From: OLB6 sp964620125
GTDB lineage: Bacteria > Bacteroidota > Ignavibacteria > Kapaibacteriales > Kapaibacteriaceae
Direction of reading: 5' to 3'
Length of the DNA stretch: 64,000 nucleotides
NCBI GenBank assembly: GCA_964620125.1
Contig: CAZUGQ010000003.1
Coordinates: 90,830-154,829, forward strand
Position numbers and translations under genes: made by a program. Position 1 is the first letter of the stretch. Each line of letters starts with the position of its first letter. The notes below the pieces were generated by a model, which worked only from the letters and a program-made list of their open reading frames with translations, was not told the DNA's origin and made no database searches. Below are positions 8,630-18,585 of this stretch, piece by piece.

Positions 8630-10671
8630 AGCGCGATCCTACACCAACGCTGCTTGATACGTGGACTCGCCCACCGTTGCCCACTACGGCATGCTGAACG
8701 AGCGCTAGTCCCAATCCGGTACCACCTGAGGCAATCTCTGACGTATCGTGAACGCGGGTGAATGGCTGGAAGATCGATTCGATCTGTCCCTTTGATTCCG
8801 ATTCCGTGGTCAGCAACAACAATACTTGCTTCGTTCGATGTTTGCGTTACGGTGACTTCGATTCTGCGGTCAGTCGTGGAGTATTTCATGGCGTTGCTAA
8901 GCAAGTTCAATACACAGTTCGTTAGTGCATCAGCATCCACGTTACTTACGGCCTGCATGCAGTATTGCTCTGATACGGTAAACTCATGGATTGTGAGTTG
9001 ATAGCGTAACATCTGAACGGCCGTTTTCACCAGGAGCACAAGGTCGTACGGTCGCTGACGATAAACCATACCGCCACCTTCGATCTTGGCGTATGCTAGG
9101 GCTTGGTCAATCATCCGCAGCAACCGCTCGCTCTCGCCATCAATGATGTCGAGGTACTTCAGTTCGGTTTCGTTCGTGGTGCGTTGCTGCAGTAGGTTCG
9201 CAAACATGCGAATAGAGGTGAGTGGTGTTTTTAGATCATGTGTGACACCGTTGATGAAGAATGATTTCATGGCAAAGAGTTCCGCCTTTCTCTCTGCTTC
9301 AATGCGTTGCTCCTCAACTGAGTGGTTTAGGGCAAGGCGCTCTAGTTGTTGTTCAGCAGCCAGGAGCAGGCTGTTTAGGAGGTCCAAATCCTCGTCGGTG
9401 TACAACTGCCCTGATCGAAGAGAGCCCAACCGTATCGTGCCATGAACGGTAGCGTCGGCAGTGCAGAACGTTCGCTCGATAGAATGCACAGCAAGACTCC
9501 CATCCTCCTTGACTAGCGTAGTTCCGCTGTTTTCATCGATGAGCTCAATTCGAATTTCTTATGGGGCAAAGGCTGTGGTAACATGGTGGTAGAGCCGATC
9601 AAGCAAGTCCCGCTGAGACAGTGCTTCGCGTAGTTCCCGAGCTGCCTTGATCTGAGCATCGCGGTATCGATACTGTACGCGAAAGAACAACCAATCCACT
9701 GCCTGCTGCACTAATCCACGTGCAGGAAAGAAGAGTAAAACATCAATAAGTACGATGCTAGGAGTCAGTACACGCGTATCAATCTGAAGCCGAAAGTAAT
9801 CCATCGCCAGACTCGCGAAGCCAGAGTATATACAAACAGCAATAAGGGTTATCGCAACCTGAACCATACCACGATTCACAATCACATCGATATCCAGTGC
9901 CCTGTCGCGAACGATGCTCGTAGCAAAAGCAATTGGTGCGACTGAAGTAAGAAGTATCGCCCACTCTTCTGGGAACGTTGTTGTTCCCAATGCCTCTGGA
10001 ATGATCGACAGAATGATGTACCCACCAGCAGAGATACTTACTCCGCTGATCAGCCACAGCAGTTTGCGGCGGCCCGAGAGATTCTCGGTACGGAAATACG
10101 TAGCCACAAGCACGGCTAGTCCGACTCCCGAGCTGATACTGAAGACGATTTTCAACCCGTCAATCCAAGCCGTATATACATCTGGTGCAGTGGCGGGAAA
10201 GTGCATGAAGCCACATGCTTCTAGCAACAGAATCACGTTCGCCAAAACAGTGGCGGCACCAATGGAGAAGTAGGCGACTTTGAAAACATCAGAACGGTAC
10301 CACGATCCACGCTGTGGGAACACAGCCACGAAGTGAAGGAGGAGAACGGGCACAAGAAGGTAGCTACCTGCATATACCGACTGCAGAATGGTGTACATGA
10401 CCGGACCAGTAACGTTCTCCGTGCCTGGGGTGGTGCAAACAAGTATGGCAACAGATAGTGAGAGGAAGTGGAAGATCTGTGCGGCAGAGTCGCTTTCCGT
10501 TCGGTGTAAGACCTGTAACGCAAGCGTGTAATACAGAAAACCAACGAAAACGCTGACTACCACATAGGTGGTGCTGAATGGGTTCTCCCACATCTGCCAT
10601 AACCCAATCGCCATGACCAGCGCGATCACGATGTGGAGCACAGTCATCGCTGGATGTACTTTCGCTTTCAT
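8604..10671 (-). pseudogene. Broken sensor histidine kinase (7TM-GAF-HisKA-HATPase)
   Basis: Read on the minus strand, this locus encodes one kinase in three pieces. 10671-9559 gives seven or so membrane helices and the start of a GAF-like domain ('LREALSQRDLLDRLYHHV'). It stops at TAA (9561-9559), yet the same frame continues at once ('EIRIELIDENSG') through the rest of the GAF, the HisKA H-box 'FINGVTHDLKTPLTSIRMF' and the N-box 'LLSNAMKYS' to 'VVADHGIGIKG'. There the frame is lost near the CCCTTT run at 8788-8793. The remaining HATPase residues ('QIESIFQPFTRVHD', 'GGTGLGLALVQHA', ending 'FTMTFPLS') lie in a different frame, stopping at 8604. Two lesions in one otherwise well-conserved gene argue for decay; sequencing error at both is less likely but possible. 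It is probably the partner of the convergent response regulator. Confidence 0.85.
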
Positions 10672-10729
10672 TATGCAAAGTAGTCGCGATTGTGCGACCA
10701 AGAAACAGCCCGACATTTTTTTGACAATC

Positions 10730-11926
10730 ATGGCGCTCATCAACCTTGACATACGCCAGGCACATACGCTGCCAAGCATGTGGTATAGAAGCGAAGACAT
10801 CTATCGTAACACGATAGAGCGAGCCTTCCCTTCGTCGTGGCAATACGTTGCCGATGTTGTTCCGCAGCACCATCATACGCTGGAACCAGCAACGATCCTG
10901 CCGCAGGCCATTGGTGAACCAATTCTGATCAAGCGTGCCTCTACCCACAAAGGCTCGATTCGTCCACAATCTGATACGGCTGCTGCACCAGCCGATGTCG
11001 GTACTACGAACACCAACGTGGTTTCCATTCTCTCCAACGTGTGCACGCACCGAGGAACAATCTTGGTATCAGAGTCGTGCAGTCCACGTGAAATACGCTG
11101 TCCCTATCATGGCAGGCGGTTCGATCTGCGTGGCAGGTGCATTCACATGCCTGAATTCACCGAAGTTGAGGGCTTTCCGAGTGAGGCAGATCATCTAAGC
11201 CCCCTACCGCACTTCACCATTGGCCCCATGGTGTTTGCGCGCATCGCAGCACCGGAGTCTGCCGGGGAGCAGCGAAATCACGAAGTGGAGCCGCTCCCTG
11301 CCGATGGTTCGTTACAGACGTTTCCTTCTGACCTTACGGACCTGTTGCATCAGTTGAGTCCACATAGTCCTTTGGGTAGGAAGATTGCAGAGTGTGAGTT
11401 ACAGCCTAGTGGATCCAGGACTTTTGAGATCAACGCACACTGGGCGCTGTATGTGGAGAATTATCTGGAAGGGTTTCACGTGCCGTTTGTGCATGGTGGG
11501 TTGAATGCGGTACTGGACTACGGTGCCTACGAGACGCAACTGTATCCGGGGGGAGTGTTGCAGGTAGGAATTGGTAAAAGCGGTGAAAGCTGTTTCGAGG
11601 AATTGCCTGGAAACGTTGCAGCCTTATACTACTGGCTATTTCCGAATACCATGATCAATGTGTACCCGTGGGGCATCTCACTCAATGTTGTCGAGCCCGC
11701 AGGCCTCTCACGCACACTGGTTCACTACCGCGTGTATGTTATGGACGAGGCCAAAATCAGGGAGGGGGCTGGTGCGGACCTGGACAGAGTGGAATTGGAA
11801 GATGATGCCATTGTGGAGAGTGTACATCGAGGGATGCGATCGCGTGTTTATGTGCGTGGACGGTATTCAGCTACACGTGAGCAGGGGGTGCATCATTTTC
11901 ATCGGATGATTTCGCGGTTTGGCTGA
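10730..11926 (+). CDS. Rieske non-heme iron oxygenase, alpha-subunit type
   Basis: The protein (398 residues from the ATG at 10730) has a Rieske 2Fe-2S centre: Cys105-x-His107 in 'CTHRG' and Cys124-x2-His127 in 'CPYHGRRFDL'. A ring-hydroxylating-type catalytic domain follows, with the mononuclear iron motif 'NYLEGFHVPFVH' (two His); the Asp ligand probably lies in the C-terminal part ('ELEDDAIVESV'). Such enzymes hydroxylate or demethylate small organic substrates with electrons from a ferredoxin/reductase. The substrate cannot be told, and no dedicated reductase is adjacent; the PaaE-like reductase at 24455 is a distant candidate. The coding frame is open further upstream, but that part is antisense to the kinase start and looks non-coding. 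Confidence 0.88.
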   Translation: MALINLDIRQAHTLPSMWYRSEDIYRNTIERAFPSSWQYVADVVPQHHHTLEPATILPQAIGEPILIKRASTHKGSIRPQSDTAAAPADVGTTNTNVVSILSNVCTHRGTILVSESCSPREIRCPYHGRRFDLRGRCIHMPEFTEVEGFPSEADHLSPLPHFTIGPMVFARIAAPESAGEQRNHEVEPLPADGSLQTFPSDLTDLLHQLSPHSPLGRKIAECELQPSGSRTFEINAHWALYVENYLEGFHVPFVHGGLNAVLDYGAYETQLYPGGVLQVGIGKSGESCFEELPGNVAALYYWLFPNTMINVYPWGISLNVVEPAGLSRTLVHYRVYVMDEAKIREGAGADLDRVELEDDAIVESVHRGMRSRVYVRGRYSATREQGVHHFHRMISRFG

Positions 11927-11933
11927 TTAGCTA

Positions 11934-11985
11934 ACCGGGACAATAGCACTCCCGGTACCGGTACCGGGAGTGCTATTGTCCCGGT
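11934..11985. terminator. 52-bp perfect palindrome between convergent genes
   Basis: Two head-to-head copies of the ACCGGGA-N9-TCCCGGT element make a perfect 26+26 bp inverted repeat. It fills almost all of the gap between the Rieske gene stop (11926) and the pdxJ stop (11989). Its placement between convergent genes suggests a bidirectional terminator. Each 23-bp half can fold alone, and the whole can form a 26-bp hairpin. No T-tract is present on either side. Confidence 0.6.
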
Positions 11986-11988
11986 CAT

Positions 11989-12699
11989 TCACCGCAACAC
12001 AGCTAAATACTCCCTCACGGCCCGATCCATCCCCACCATCACAGCATGGCCAATCAAAGCATGGCCGATACTTACCTCCTCTATATAGGGTACCTCGACT
12101 ATCCCAGAGAGGTTGTGAAGATTCAAACCGTGCCCGGCCTTCACGATTAAACCGTGCTCCGTTGCAAGTTCGGCGGCTGCATGCAGGCGCGTCAACTCGG
12201 TTGTAATGCTGCCTCGCGTTCGTGCATGGGAAAATGGTCCTGTGTGAAGTTCCACCATGTCGGCCCCGGTACGTGCAGATGCTTCAATTTGCAGTGGCTC
12301 AGGCTCGATGAACAGGCTAACTTCAATACCACGACTCTGGAATGTGTCCACGAGCTCCGACAGCACTTCTTCCTGGTCGGCAACATTCAGTCCACCTTCC
12401 GTAGTAAGCTCCGCACGCTTTTCGGGTACGATGGTTACCATGTCCGGTAGAATTTCTAAGGCGAATGCCACGATCTCAGCATTGGCTGCCATTTCGAGAT
12501 CGAATTTTGTTGTGACCACTTCCCGTAACGCACGGACATCTCGGTCGTTAATATGTCGCCGATCCTCACGAAGATGCGCAACGATGCCATGAGCACCTGC
12601 CACTTCTGCAAGAATTGCGGCATGAACGGGGTCAGGCTCGACCCCACCACGGGCCTCACGCAGTGTAGCCACGTGGTCTATGTTTACCGACAGCTTCAT
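11989..12699 (-). CDS. pdxJ: Pyridoxine 5'-phosphate synthase
   Basis: The last step of DXP-dependent vitamin B6 synthesis, condensing 1-deoxyxylulose 5-phosphate with 3-amino-2-oxopropyl phosphate. The 236-residue protein starts with the family signature 'MKLSVNIDHVATLREARGG'. It continues with 'HLREDRRHI', 'EMAANAEIVAFALEILPD', 'VPEKRAELTTEGGL', 'VSLFIEPE', 'ELHTGPFS', 'VKAGHGLNLHNL' and the phosphate loop region 'EEVSIGHALIGHAV'. A frame extends six codons upstream, but the Met before KLSVNIDH is the conserved start. Single-gene unit, convergent with the Rieske gene and divergent from the beta-propeller protein. Confidence 0.96.
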   Translation of the reverse strand: MKLSVNIDHVATLREARGGVEPDPVHAAILAEVAGAHGIVAHLREDRRHINDRDVRALREVVTTKFDLEMAANAEIVAFALEILPDMVTIVPEKRAELTTEGGLNVADQEEVLSELVDTFQSRGIEVSLFIEPEPLQIEASARTGADMVELHTGPFSHARTRGSITTELTRLHAAAELATEHGLIVKAGHGLNLHNLSGIVEVPYIEEVSIGHALIGHAVMVGMDRAVREYLAVLR

Positions 12700-12764
12700 A
12701 TCTTTTTGGTTACGCAACGTTACAAAATTGAGCGGGGTTATTCCCGCACTAAGGGAGAGTGAAT

Positions 12765-15700
12765 ATGATCGTTCGGCACAACCTCGTGGCCTTCGGTTTG
12801 TGTATGGTTATGGCACTACCAACTCTTGCGCGTGTAAACACCCGCGTTGGTGGTTTTGTTCAGAATCGTGGGCAGTGGCCGGCAGAAGTACTATTTCTGC
12901 ACAGAGCTCAGAATCTGGATACATGGATAACTCGCGATGGAATGGTTATCGACCAGTACAAGCGCGAAGGAAACGTGAGAAAAGGTCACGTCATTCGACT
13001 TCGGTGGGTAGGCAGCAATGGTCAGAGTAATGCGTTAACGGAACAGCCGCGTTCTACCGTGACCTATATGGCAGGATCCGACCCGAGCCAAACGATTGCT
13101 ACTCAGGCCTACACCTCGGTACGCTTCGCGAATGTTTTCGACGGCACTGGCGTTGTGTACTACATGGATGCCTCTGGTCAGCTTCGGTATGACCTTGATG
13201 TTGCTCCAGGTGCAACAGCGGATCACATCGCATTCGTCATCGAAGGTGATATGGGGCTTATAGTTGATAGCAAGGACGTTCGGTTGCGCACAACAATGGG
13301 CGGTATTGTTATGACCGACCTTTACGCCTACGTATTAGGCCAGAAGGCTACGGCAACACCAGTATCATTTGAAGCCACCTCGAATGGCGTTCGCATTAAC
13401 GTACCTGCTCGGAATCTTGACCAGCCACTGGTGATTGACCCAGTGGTATATGGCACCTACTTGGGTGGCTCTGATGATGATGCTGTTGAAGCCGTGGCAT
13501 ACAAGAATGGGAAAGTATACGTCGCAGGAGGAAGCTCAAATGTTTCCTTCCCTGACGACGTAGGTGCCTACAGCAAGGACGTTACTGGCAATACCGATGG
13601 CTTTGTTGCCTGTCTCTCCGCAGACCTTGGTGAAATCATCAGCTTCACGTACATAGGTGGAACGTCCGTTGATCGTATTAGTGCAATTGATGTTGACAAT
13701 AACAGAAAAGTTTGCGTAGCCGGTAATACCGAGAGTAAAGACTTCCCTATCACTGCTGGGGTAGTTGGGCAAACACATAAAGGTCAAATTGATGTTTTCA
13801 TTAGCCGGTTTTCAGAAGATTTGAAGAACCTGGAAATCTCTACCTACCTGGGCGGCAACAGAGACGACCGCGCCCGAGCCGTGAAAGTAGACCAAGTGAA
13901 CGGAGGCATCGTTGTGTGCGGTGGAACCAACAGCAATTCGGGCTTTCCAATTACCCTGGCGCATCAAAGCACCTATGGAGGAGAGTGGGATTGTTTCATT
14001 GCCAAACTCGCCGCCGGTGGCGGTTCCTTCCTGTACTGTACATACTTCGGAAAGGCAGGCAGTGAACAGTTCACGGCACTTGCTCTCGACGCCGCAGGTT
14101 CGCCGTACGTTACTGGATCAACGACTTCCTCGAACTTCGAAACAGCACCCGTTCCAGGTTGGTTCTCTTCTGGCCGGGTGCCGTACGACCGCACATTTAA
14201 CGGCGGCAATACGGATGCGTTCTTAATCAAGTTTTTCCCAGATGGCTCTCTTTCACGCCGAGATGACGGAACGTTCTCCACATACTTTGGCGGCGCAGCA
14301 GATGAAGAGGGAAGAGGTGTTTACGTTGATGCACTTGGCCGTCCAATCCTGGTTGGGGTTACAACTTCGAGTGGGCTACCTACAGCAGGCAGCACCGTTT
14401 ACCCGGAACGGATTGGTAAACAGGACATCTTCATGTGCTTGTTCACGGACGACGGCAAGGCACTTACTGGTTGCACATACTTCGGCGGGACAGGCGATGA
14501 TGACGTTCGCGGCATGGTCTCCGATCTTGCCCAGTCACACGGCCTTATTTGGGGTACCACAAATTCAACGGACTTCCCAACGCTTGGAGCGGGAGCAAGT
14601 GCCGAACGCCTGGGTGCAACGGATGGTTTCATTGCTAGACTCAATCCATATAACCTTGGGTTCAGTACGATTGTTGGTAGTTATGGTGCCGACACCGTTC
14701 GCTCGGTGGCGGAGGATGCAGAAGGAGACTTCTTCCACTTGATAACCGGTACTTCAATCGATCTTCCCACTCACACTGGTGCTCTGGAGCCAGAACCGAT
14801 CGGAGGTACCGATGGCTACATTGGGAAATGGGCAAATGGTACGCTGTCTTTGGTAGCACCAGTCGGCGGTGAAAGCTGGTGTACGGGAAGTAACCGCACC
14901 ATCGCCTGGGGCACGGAAGGCATGAAAGAGACAGATAGATTCCAAGTTCTGCTTTCTTCAGACGCGGGGGCTACCTGGTCAACTGTTGCTTCGGACATTT
15001 CAAGCCTAAGCTACACATGGAAGCCAAGCACAAGCCTTGAGTCGGGATCCAACTACATGATACGAGTTCAAACAACTCGTGGTCACGTTGTTACGAGCGA
15101 GTCATTTACGCTCTCCTCTCCACCAAGTATTACCACACAACCGAAGAATGCTTCTGCTTGTGAAGGTGCTCCGGTAACCCTCAGTGTAGAAGCAACTGGT
15201 GCTAACCTTCGGTATCAATGGCGACGTAACGGCAGTAACATAACAGGTGCAACTTCGGCTCAGTACACAATCCCGGCTGTGAATGCCTCGCAATCTGGAT
15301 CGTATGATTGTATGGTTACGGGTTCATGCTCGCCTGTTGCCACATCTGCAACAGCAAACGTATCGGTGGCTGTAGCCACTGCGATTACCACACAGCCACA
15401 GAACGTTTCAACACGTGTCGCAAGCCCCTTTACACTTTCCGTTGTTGCCAAAGGTTCAGACCTGACCTATCAATGGTACAAGAACGATGAACCTCTCGCA
15501 AATGGTAAGAGTGCAACCTACTCCGTTGCGAACGCAACCACATCCGACGCCGGCACATACAAGTGTACCGTAACCGGAGGGTGCGGATCAGCGACTTCAA
15601 ACCCAGTGACTGTAATCGTTGAGCCTGCGAGTTCAGTTTCGGAAGACGTTACAAGCGGAAACACCACACTCCGAATTCTTGGACCCGTACCAGCTGGTGA

Positions 15701-15920
15701 GCAGCTCGCGTTGATGTTGAATATGAAGCAGGGGGCTCAGGTTTCTGTTCGCTTTGTTTCAGCTAACGGACAAATCTTAACATCCACTGCTCTCGGTCAT
15801 TTGTCCGAGGGACGGCATTCGTTAAATGTGGACGTGCTCTCACTCCCATCCGGTGTGTACGGCCTGGAAGTAGTGGCCGGCGCAGACGTTGTGCGCACCG
15901 TTGTGCAAATAGGCCGATAA
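12765..15920 (+). CDS. T9SS-exported SBBP beta-propeller/Ig-like surface protein
   Basis: A secreted protein of about 1050 residues. It has a signal peptide ('FGLCMVMALPTLAR'), an N-terminal domain with the 'NRGQWPAEVLF' signature that precedes SBBP propellers, and about eight beta-propeller repeats ('TYLGGSDDDAVEAV', 'TYFGGAADEEGRGVYVD'...) at about 210-690. A 'PVGGESWCTGSNRTIAWG' domain (about 690-790) and two Ig-like domains with Cys pairs ('SITTQPKNASACEGAPVTL', 'AITTQPQNVSTR') follow. The last ~80 residues look like a T9SS type A sorting domain ('QVSVRFVSANGQILTS', 'LSLPSGVYGLEVV'). A strong ribosome site (AAGGGAG, 12751-12757) is best spaced for the ATG at 12765; a GTG two codons earlier is the alternative. 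The role on the surface is unknown. A paralogue follows downstream. Confidence 0.88.
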   Translation: MIVRHNLVAFGLCMVMALPTLARVNTRVGGFVQNRGQWPAEVLFLHRAQNLDTWITRDGMVIDQYKREGNVRKGHVIRLRWVGSNGQSNALTEQPRSTVTYMAGSDPSQTIATQAYTSVRFANVFDGTGVVYYMDASGQLRYDLDVAPGATADHIAFVIEGDMGLIVDSKDVRLRTTMGGIVMTDLYAYVLGQKATATPVSFEATSNGVRINVPARNLDQPLVIDPVVYGTYLGGSDDDAVEAVAYKNGKVYVAGGSSNVSFPDDVGAYSKDVTGNTDGFVACLSADLGEIISFTYIGGTSVDRISAIDVDNNRKVCVAGNTESKDFPITAGVVGQTHKGQIDVFISRFSEDLKNLEISTYLGGNRDDRARAVKVDQVNGGIVVCGGTNSNSGFPITLAHQSTYGGEWDCFIAKLAAGGGSFLYCTYFGKAGSEQFTALALDAAGSPYVTGSTTSSNFETAPVPGWFSSGRVPYDRTFNGGNTDAFLIKFFPDGSLSRRDDGTFSTYFGGAADEEGRGVYVDALGRPILVGVTTSSGLPTAGSTVYPERIGKQDIFMCLFTDDGKALTGCTYFGGTGDDDVRGMVSDLAQSHGLIWGTTNSTDFPTLGAGASAERLGATDGFIARLNPYNLGFSTIVGSYGADTVRSVAEDAEGDFFHLITGTSIDLPTHTGALEPEPIGGTDGYIGKWANGTLSLVAPVGGESWCTGSNRTIAWGTEGMKETDRFQVLLSSDAGATWSTVASDISSLSYTWKPSTSLESGSNYMIRVQTTRGHVVTSESFTLSSPPSITTQPKNASACEGAPVTLSVEATGANLRYQWRRNGSNITGATSAQYTIPAVNASQSGSYDCMVTGSCSPVATSATANVSVAVATAITTQPQNVSTRVASPFTLSVVAKGSDLTYQWYKNDEPLANGKSATYSVANATTSDAGTYKCTVTGGCGSATSNPVTVIVEPASSVSEDVTSGNTTLRILGPVPAGEQLALMLNMKQGAQVSVRFVSANGQILTSTALGHLSEGRHSLNVDVLSLPSGVYGLEVVAGADVVRTVVQIGR

Positions 15921-15960
15921 ATGCCAAATAATTGTCCGAAACATCGTTATTGTAGATTCG

Positions 15961-15993
15961 TGGGTGCGGTCACACTAATGGTGATCGCACCCA
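15961..15993 (+). terminator. Rho-independent terminator between the two SBBP genes
   Basis: A 13-bp stem (TGGGTGCGGTCAC pairing with GTGATCGCACCCA, one G-T wobble) with a 7-nt loop is followed by CAGTCTTTT. It lies 40 bp after the first SBBP gene and 10 bp before the second. The second gene therefore either has its own promoter inside this short gap or depends on read-through, so the hairpin may act as an attenuator. Confidence 0.7.
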
Positions 15994-16003
15994 CAGTCTT
16001 TTC

Positions 16004-18562
16004 ATGAGCAACAAGCACATGTCCATGGTTGTCATTGTCAGCGCACTGCTAGGCGCACTGGTACTGGGTGCTCCCGCATTCTCAGCTGAGGCTGGTGGTC
16101 CACTTGTGTCAGGGATGATACGCTCAGGCGAAGGCAGAGTGGAAATCACCGATGTTAAGGCACTAGCGGACGGAAGAATTGTGATGTGTGGTTGGATGGA
16201 GGTGCCTGTTGCTTGGCCAGCTCCAGGATGGAATCATGAACATGCTGGCGGTTCGGATGGATTCGTGGCTATCGTTTCCAAGAATCTTGAAGAGTTGGAG
16301 GCCTTTACCCTTATCGGTGGTGGATCTGATGATCAACCAACCGCGCTCACCACTGACAGCAAGGGAAACATCTACGTAGTAGGGTGGACCATATCGAACA
16401 ATTTCCCAACATCTGCCAACTCGATCGGTTACCTTTATTCATCTGCCACTGATGGATTCGTAGTTGGATTTACGCCTTTTCTCGACTCACTGCTGTTCGG
16501 TTCCTACATCCGCGGTAATCGTGACGAGTTTCCAACTGATGTTCAGGTGGACGCTGCATCTACCATTTACATCTGCGGTTCAACAAACTCAAATTCCGGA
16601 TTTCCTAATACGAACGGAATATTCAAGACTCCATTTGGTGGCAGAGATGCTTTTGTAATGCGCCTAGGTGCCAATGCCACTTCCGTGTTATTCAGCACGT
16701 ACTTCGGCGGCACGGGTGATGACACCTTCAATGGAATGCTGGTTCATACAAACGGAGCAATCTACCTGGCCGGTTCGACAAGTTCTGTAGACTATAAGAC
16801 GTTTCCGGTAATCAATCCATCCACCTGGTGGCAGTACAGCGAACGACCTTATGACTGGACTTTCAACGGAGGAATTACAGACGCAACGCTGGTTATCCTC
16901 TCCGACGATGGAGCACGTGCAATTGCCTCCACATATCTAGGAGGATCTGCGAATGATGCAGCTATGGACGTAGCAGTGATTGATAGCAATATCATATTAG
17001 TTGGCTCAACGCAGTCACCAGATTTTCCTGTTGCGAGCCCAGTCCAGAATCACCTGCGAGGAAGTAGCGACGCGTTTATATCACGCTTCACACAACTCGG
17101 ACAGTCTCTGCCCTCGTCTACGTACTACGGTGGGTATGGAGACGAGGTCGGCACATGTGTGCACATCTACCCACCAGGCCAGTATGCAATCGCGGGCGTT
17201 ACAACCTCAAGTGATTTCCCGAATGTAGGAATTGGTACAAGTGGTGATCGACAAGGAGCACACGACGGATTTGTGCTTTTCTCGAACATTTCGTCCGCTA
17301 GCTTCGCCACAACACTTGGTGGAACCGACACAGACAGCATGTATGCGATGGCAGTTCAACCAGACCGTGGGGTTGTGGTTGCTGGATGGTCGAGGAGCTC
17401 GGTCATAGAACTCAGTCCATACGCGCTTGAATCCAACCCAATAGGTGTAAGTGCGTGTGCCATAAGAATTCAGCCAGGAAGCGTGAGCCTCATTGATCCC
17501 GTAGGCGACCAGCGTTACTGCGAAGGATCAACAATGCGCGCCACCTGGCTTGGTACTGAAATGCTAACCTCGGATCGTTACACGCTGGAGGCTTCGGCAG
17601 ACGGAATCGTCTGGACGGAACTCGTCTCTGACATAAACGCCCAACGTGTCGACTGGGTAGTATCTCCCGTCGTTGAGCTAGGGCAGCGTTACTTCATTCG
17701 GATACGATCGAGTCGCGGACATACAAGTAGAACGGATACTCCATTATGGCTTGACCCAAAGCCAATGATTACGAAAACGCTCCCAGTCGAGGTATCAATC
17801 TGCCCTGGGGGAAAGACTGTTCTTCGTGGCAACGCTACCGGTGTTGGAATATCGTACCGCTGGCTGGCCTCGGGCTCGGAAATCAGTGGAGAAATTGAAG
17901 ATTCACTTGAAGTTGGCCATGGCACGCCGTATGGAGCAGGCGACTATCAGATGCGGTATCGAGCTCTATGTGGAGTAAACGGCATCGTTGGCACAACCAA
18001 GGTTACTGACGGCATACCAACTGAGATTGAGGCACATCCACAGAACGTGGTTGCTAGTATCGGAGGCTCAGCCACCTTTTCAGTACAGGCTACGGGTAGC
18101 AGACTCCAGTATCAGTGGTTTCGAAACAATAGTCTTATCGAAGGGGCTACCCAACGAGCGTATACCGTAGCTTCGGTTTCCTCAGCTTCAGCTGGACAAT
18201 ACACGTGCAAAGTGGTTGGCGACTGCGGCGAGGTTACGAGCAGGCCGGGAACCCTTGTAGTATCTGCAACCGGTGTTCATAACAATGAAGGCACTCCGTT
18301 GCGTGTGTTCCCGAATCCAACGAGCGGTACGGTTACAATCTCGCTACGTACATCGGATGGTGCTGTAAGCGAACAATCTTATCCGCGAACACTAACACTC
18401 TTAAACTCCATTGGTCAGGAAGTGCTGAGCCTTCGGATACCCGACGGCCAGGCTGATATCACTTTCGACATAGGTGATTTGTCACCTGGATTATATCTGA
18501 TTTGCCCTGTTTCGCAATCCCGTAATCGAATGATTGACGGACTACAGCTGATAGTCCGGTAG
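16004..18562 (+). CDS. T9SS-exported SBBP beta-propeller/Ig-like surface protein (paralogue)
   Basis: An 852-residue paralogue of the preceding gene. It has a signal peptide (to about 'LGAPAFSAEAGG') but no 'NRGQWP' domain, and starts directly with propeller repeats ('TYFGGTGDDTFNGMLV', 'TYLGGSANDAAMDVAV', 'TYYGGYGDEVGT') at about 35-480. These are followed by a 'PVGDQRYCEGSTMRATWLG' domain, Ig-like domains ('EIEAHPQNVVASIGGSATF', 'QYTCKVVGDCG') and a clear T9SS type A C-terminal domain from 'LRVFPNPTSGTVTISL' to 'LSPGLYLI'. Export is expected through the outer membrane with attachment to the surface. The ATG lies 10 bp after the terminator-like hairpin and has no clear ribosome site. The six-copy palindromic array begins 23 bp after the stop. 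Confidence 0.9.
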   Translation: MSNKHMSMVVIVSALLGALVLGAPAFSAEAGGPLVSGMIRSGEGRVEITDVKALADGRIVMCGWMEVPVAWPAPGWNHEHAGGSDGFVAIVSKNLEELEAFTLIGGGSDDQPTALTTDSKGNIYVVGWTISNNFPTSANSIGYLYSSATDGFVVGFTPFLDSLLFGSYIRGNRDEFPTDVQVDAASTIYICGSTNSNSGFPNTNGIFKTPFGGRDAFVMRLGANATSVLFSTYFGGTGDDTFNGMLVHTNGAIYLAGSTSSVDYKTFPVINPSTWWQYSERPYDWTFNGGITDATLVILSDDGARAIASTYLGGSANDAAMDVAVIDSNIILVGSTQSPDFPVASPVQNHLRGSSDAFISRFTQLGQSLPSSTYYGGYGDEVGTCVHIYPPGQYAIAGVTTSSDFPNVGIGTSGDRQGAHDGFVLFSNISSASFATTLGGTDTDSMYAMAVQPDRGVVVAGWSRSSVIELSPYALESNPIGVSACAIRIQPGSVSLIDPVGDQRYCEGSTMRATWLGTEMLTSDRYTLEASADGIVWTELVSDINAQRVDWVVSPVVELGQRYFIRIRSSRGHTSRTDTPLWLDPKPMITKTLPVEVSICPGGKTVLRGNATGVGISYRWLASGSEISGEIEDSLEVGHGTPYGAGDYQMRYRALCGVNGIVGTTKVTDGIPTEIEAHPQNVVASIGGSATFSVQATGSRLQYQWFRNNSLIEGATQRAYTVASVSSASAGQYTCKVVGDCGEVTSRPGTLVVSATGVHNNEGTPLRVFPNPTSGTVTISLRTSDGAVSEQSYPRTLTLLNSIGQEVLSLRIPDGQADITFDIGDLSPGLYLICPVSQSRNRMIDGLQLIVR

Positions 18563-18585
18563 CGCAATTCGAGTTTCCGAATGTT

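Noticed and set aside
9559..10671. The seven-helix N-terminal part as an independent membrane protein
   Set aside because: Coding homology continues in the same frame past the TAA straight into the GAF/HisKA region, so it is better read as one disrupted kinase.
10568..10729. Open frame extending the Rieske gene upstream
   Set aside because: It is antisense to the start of the kinase locus and adds no recognisable domain; the ATG at 10730 gives a normal-length protein.
11934..11985. Palindrome as a dif/recombination site
   Set aside because: It is built from two copies of a terminator-positioned element also found at two other loci, and no recombinase is near.
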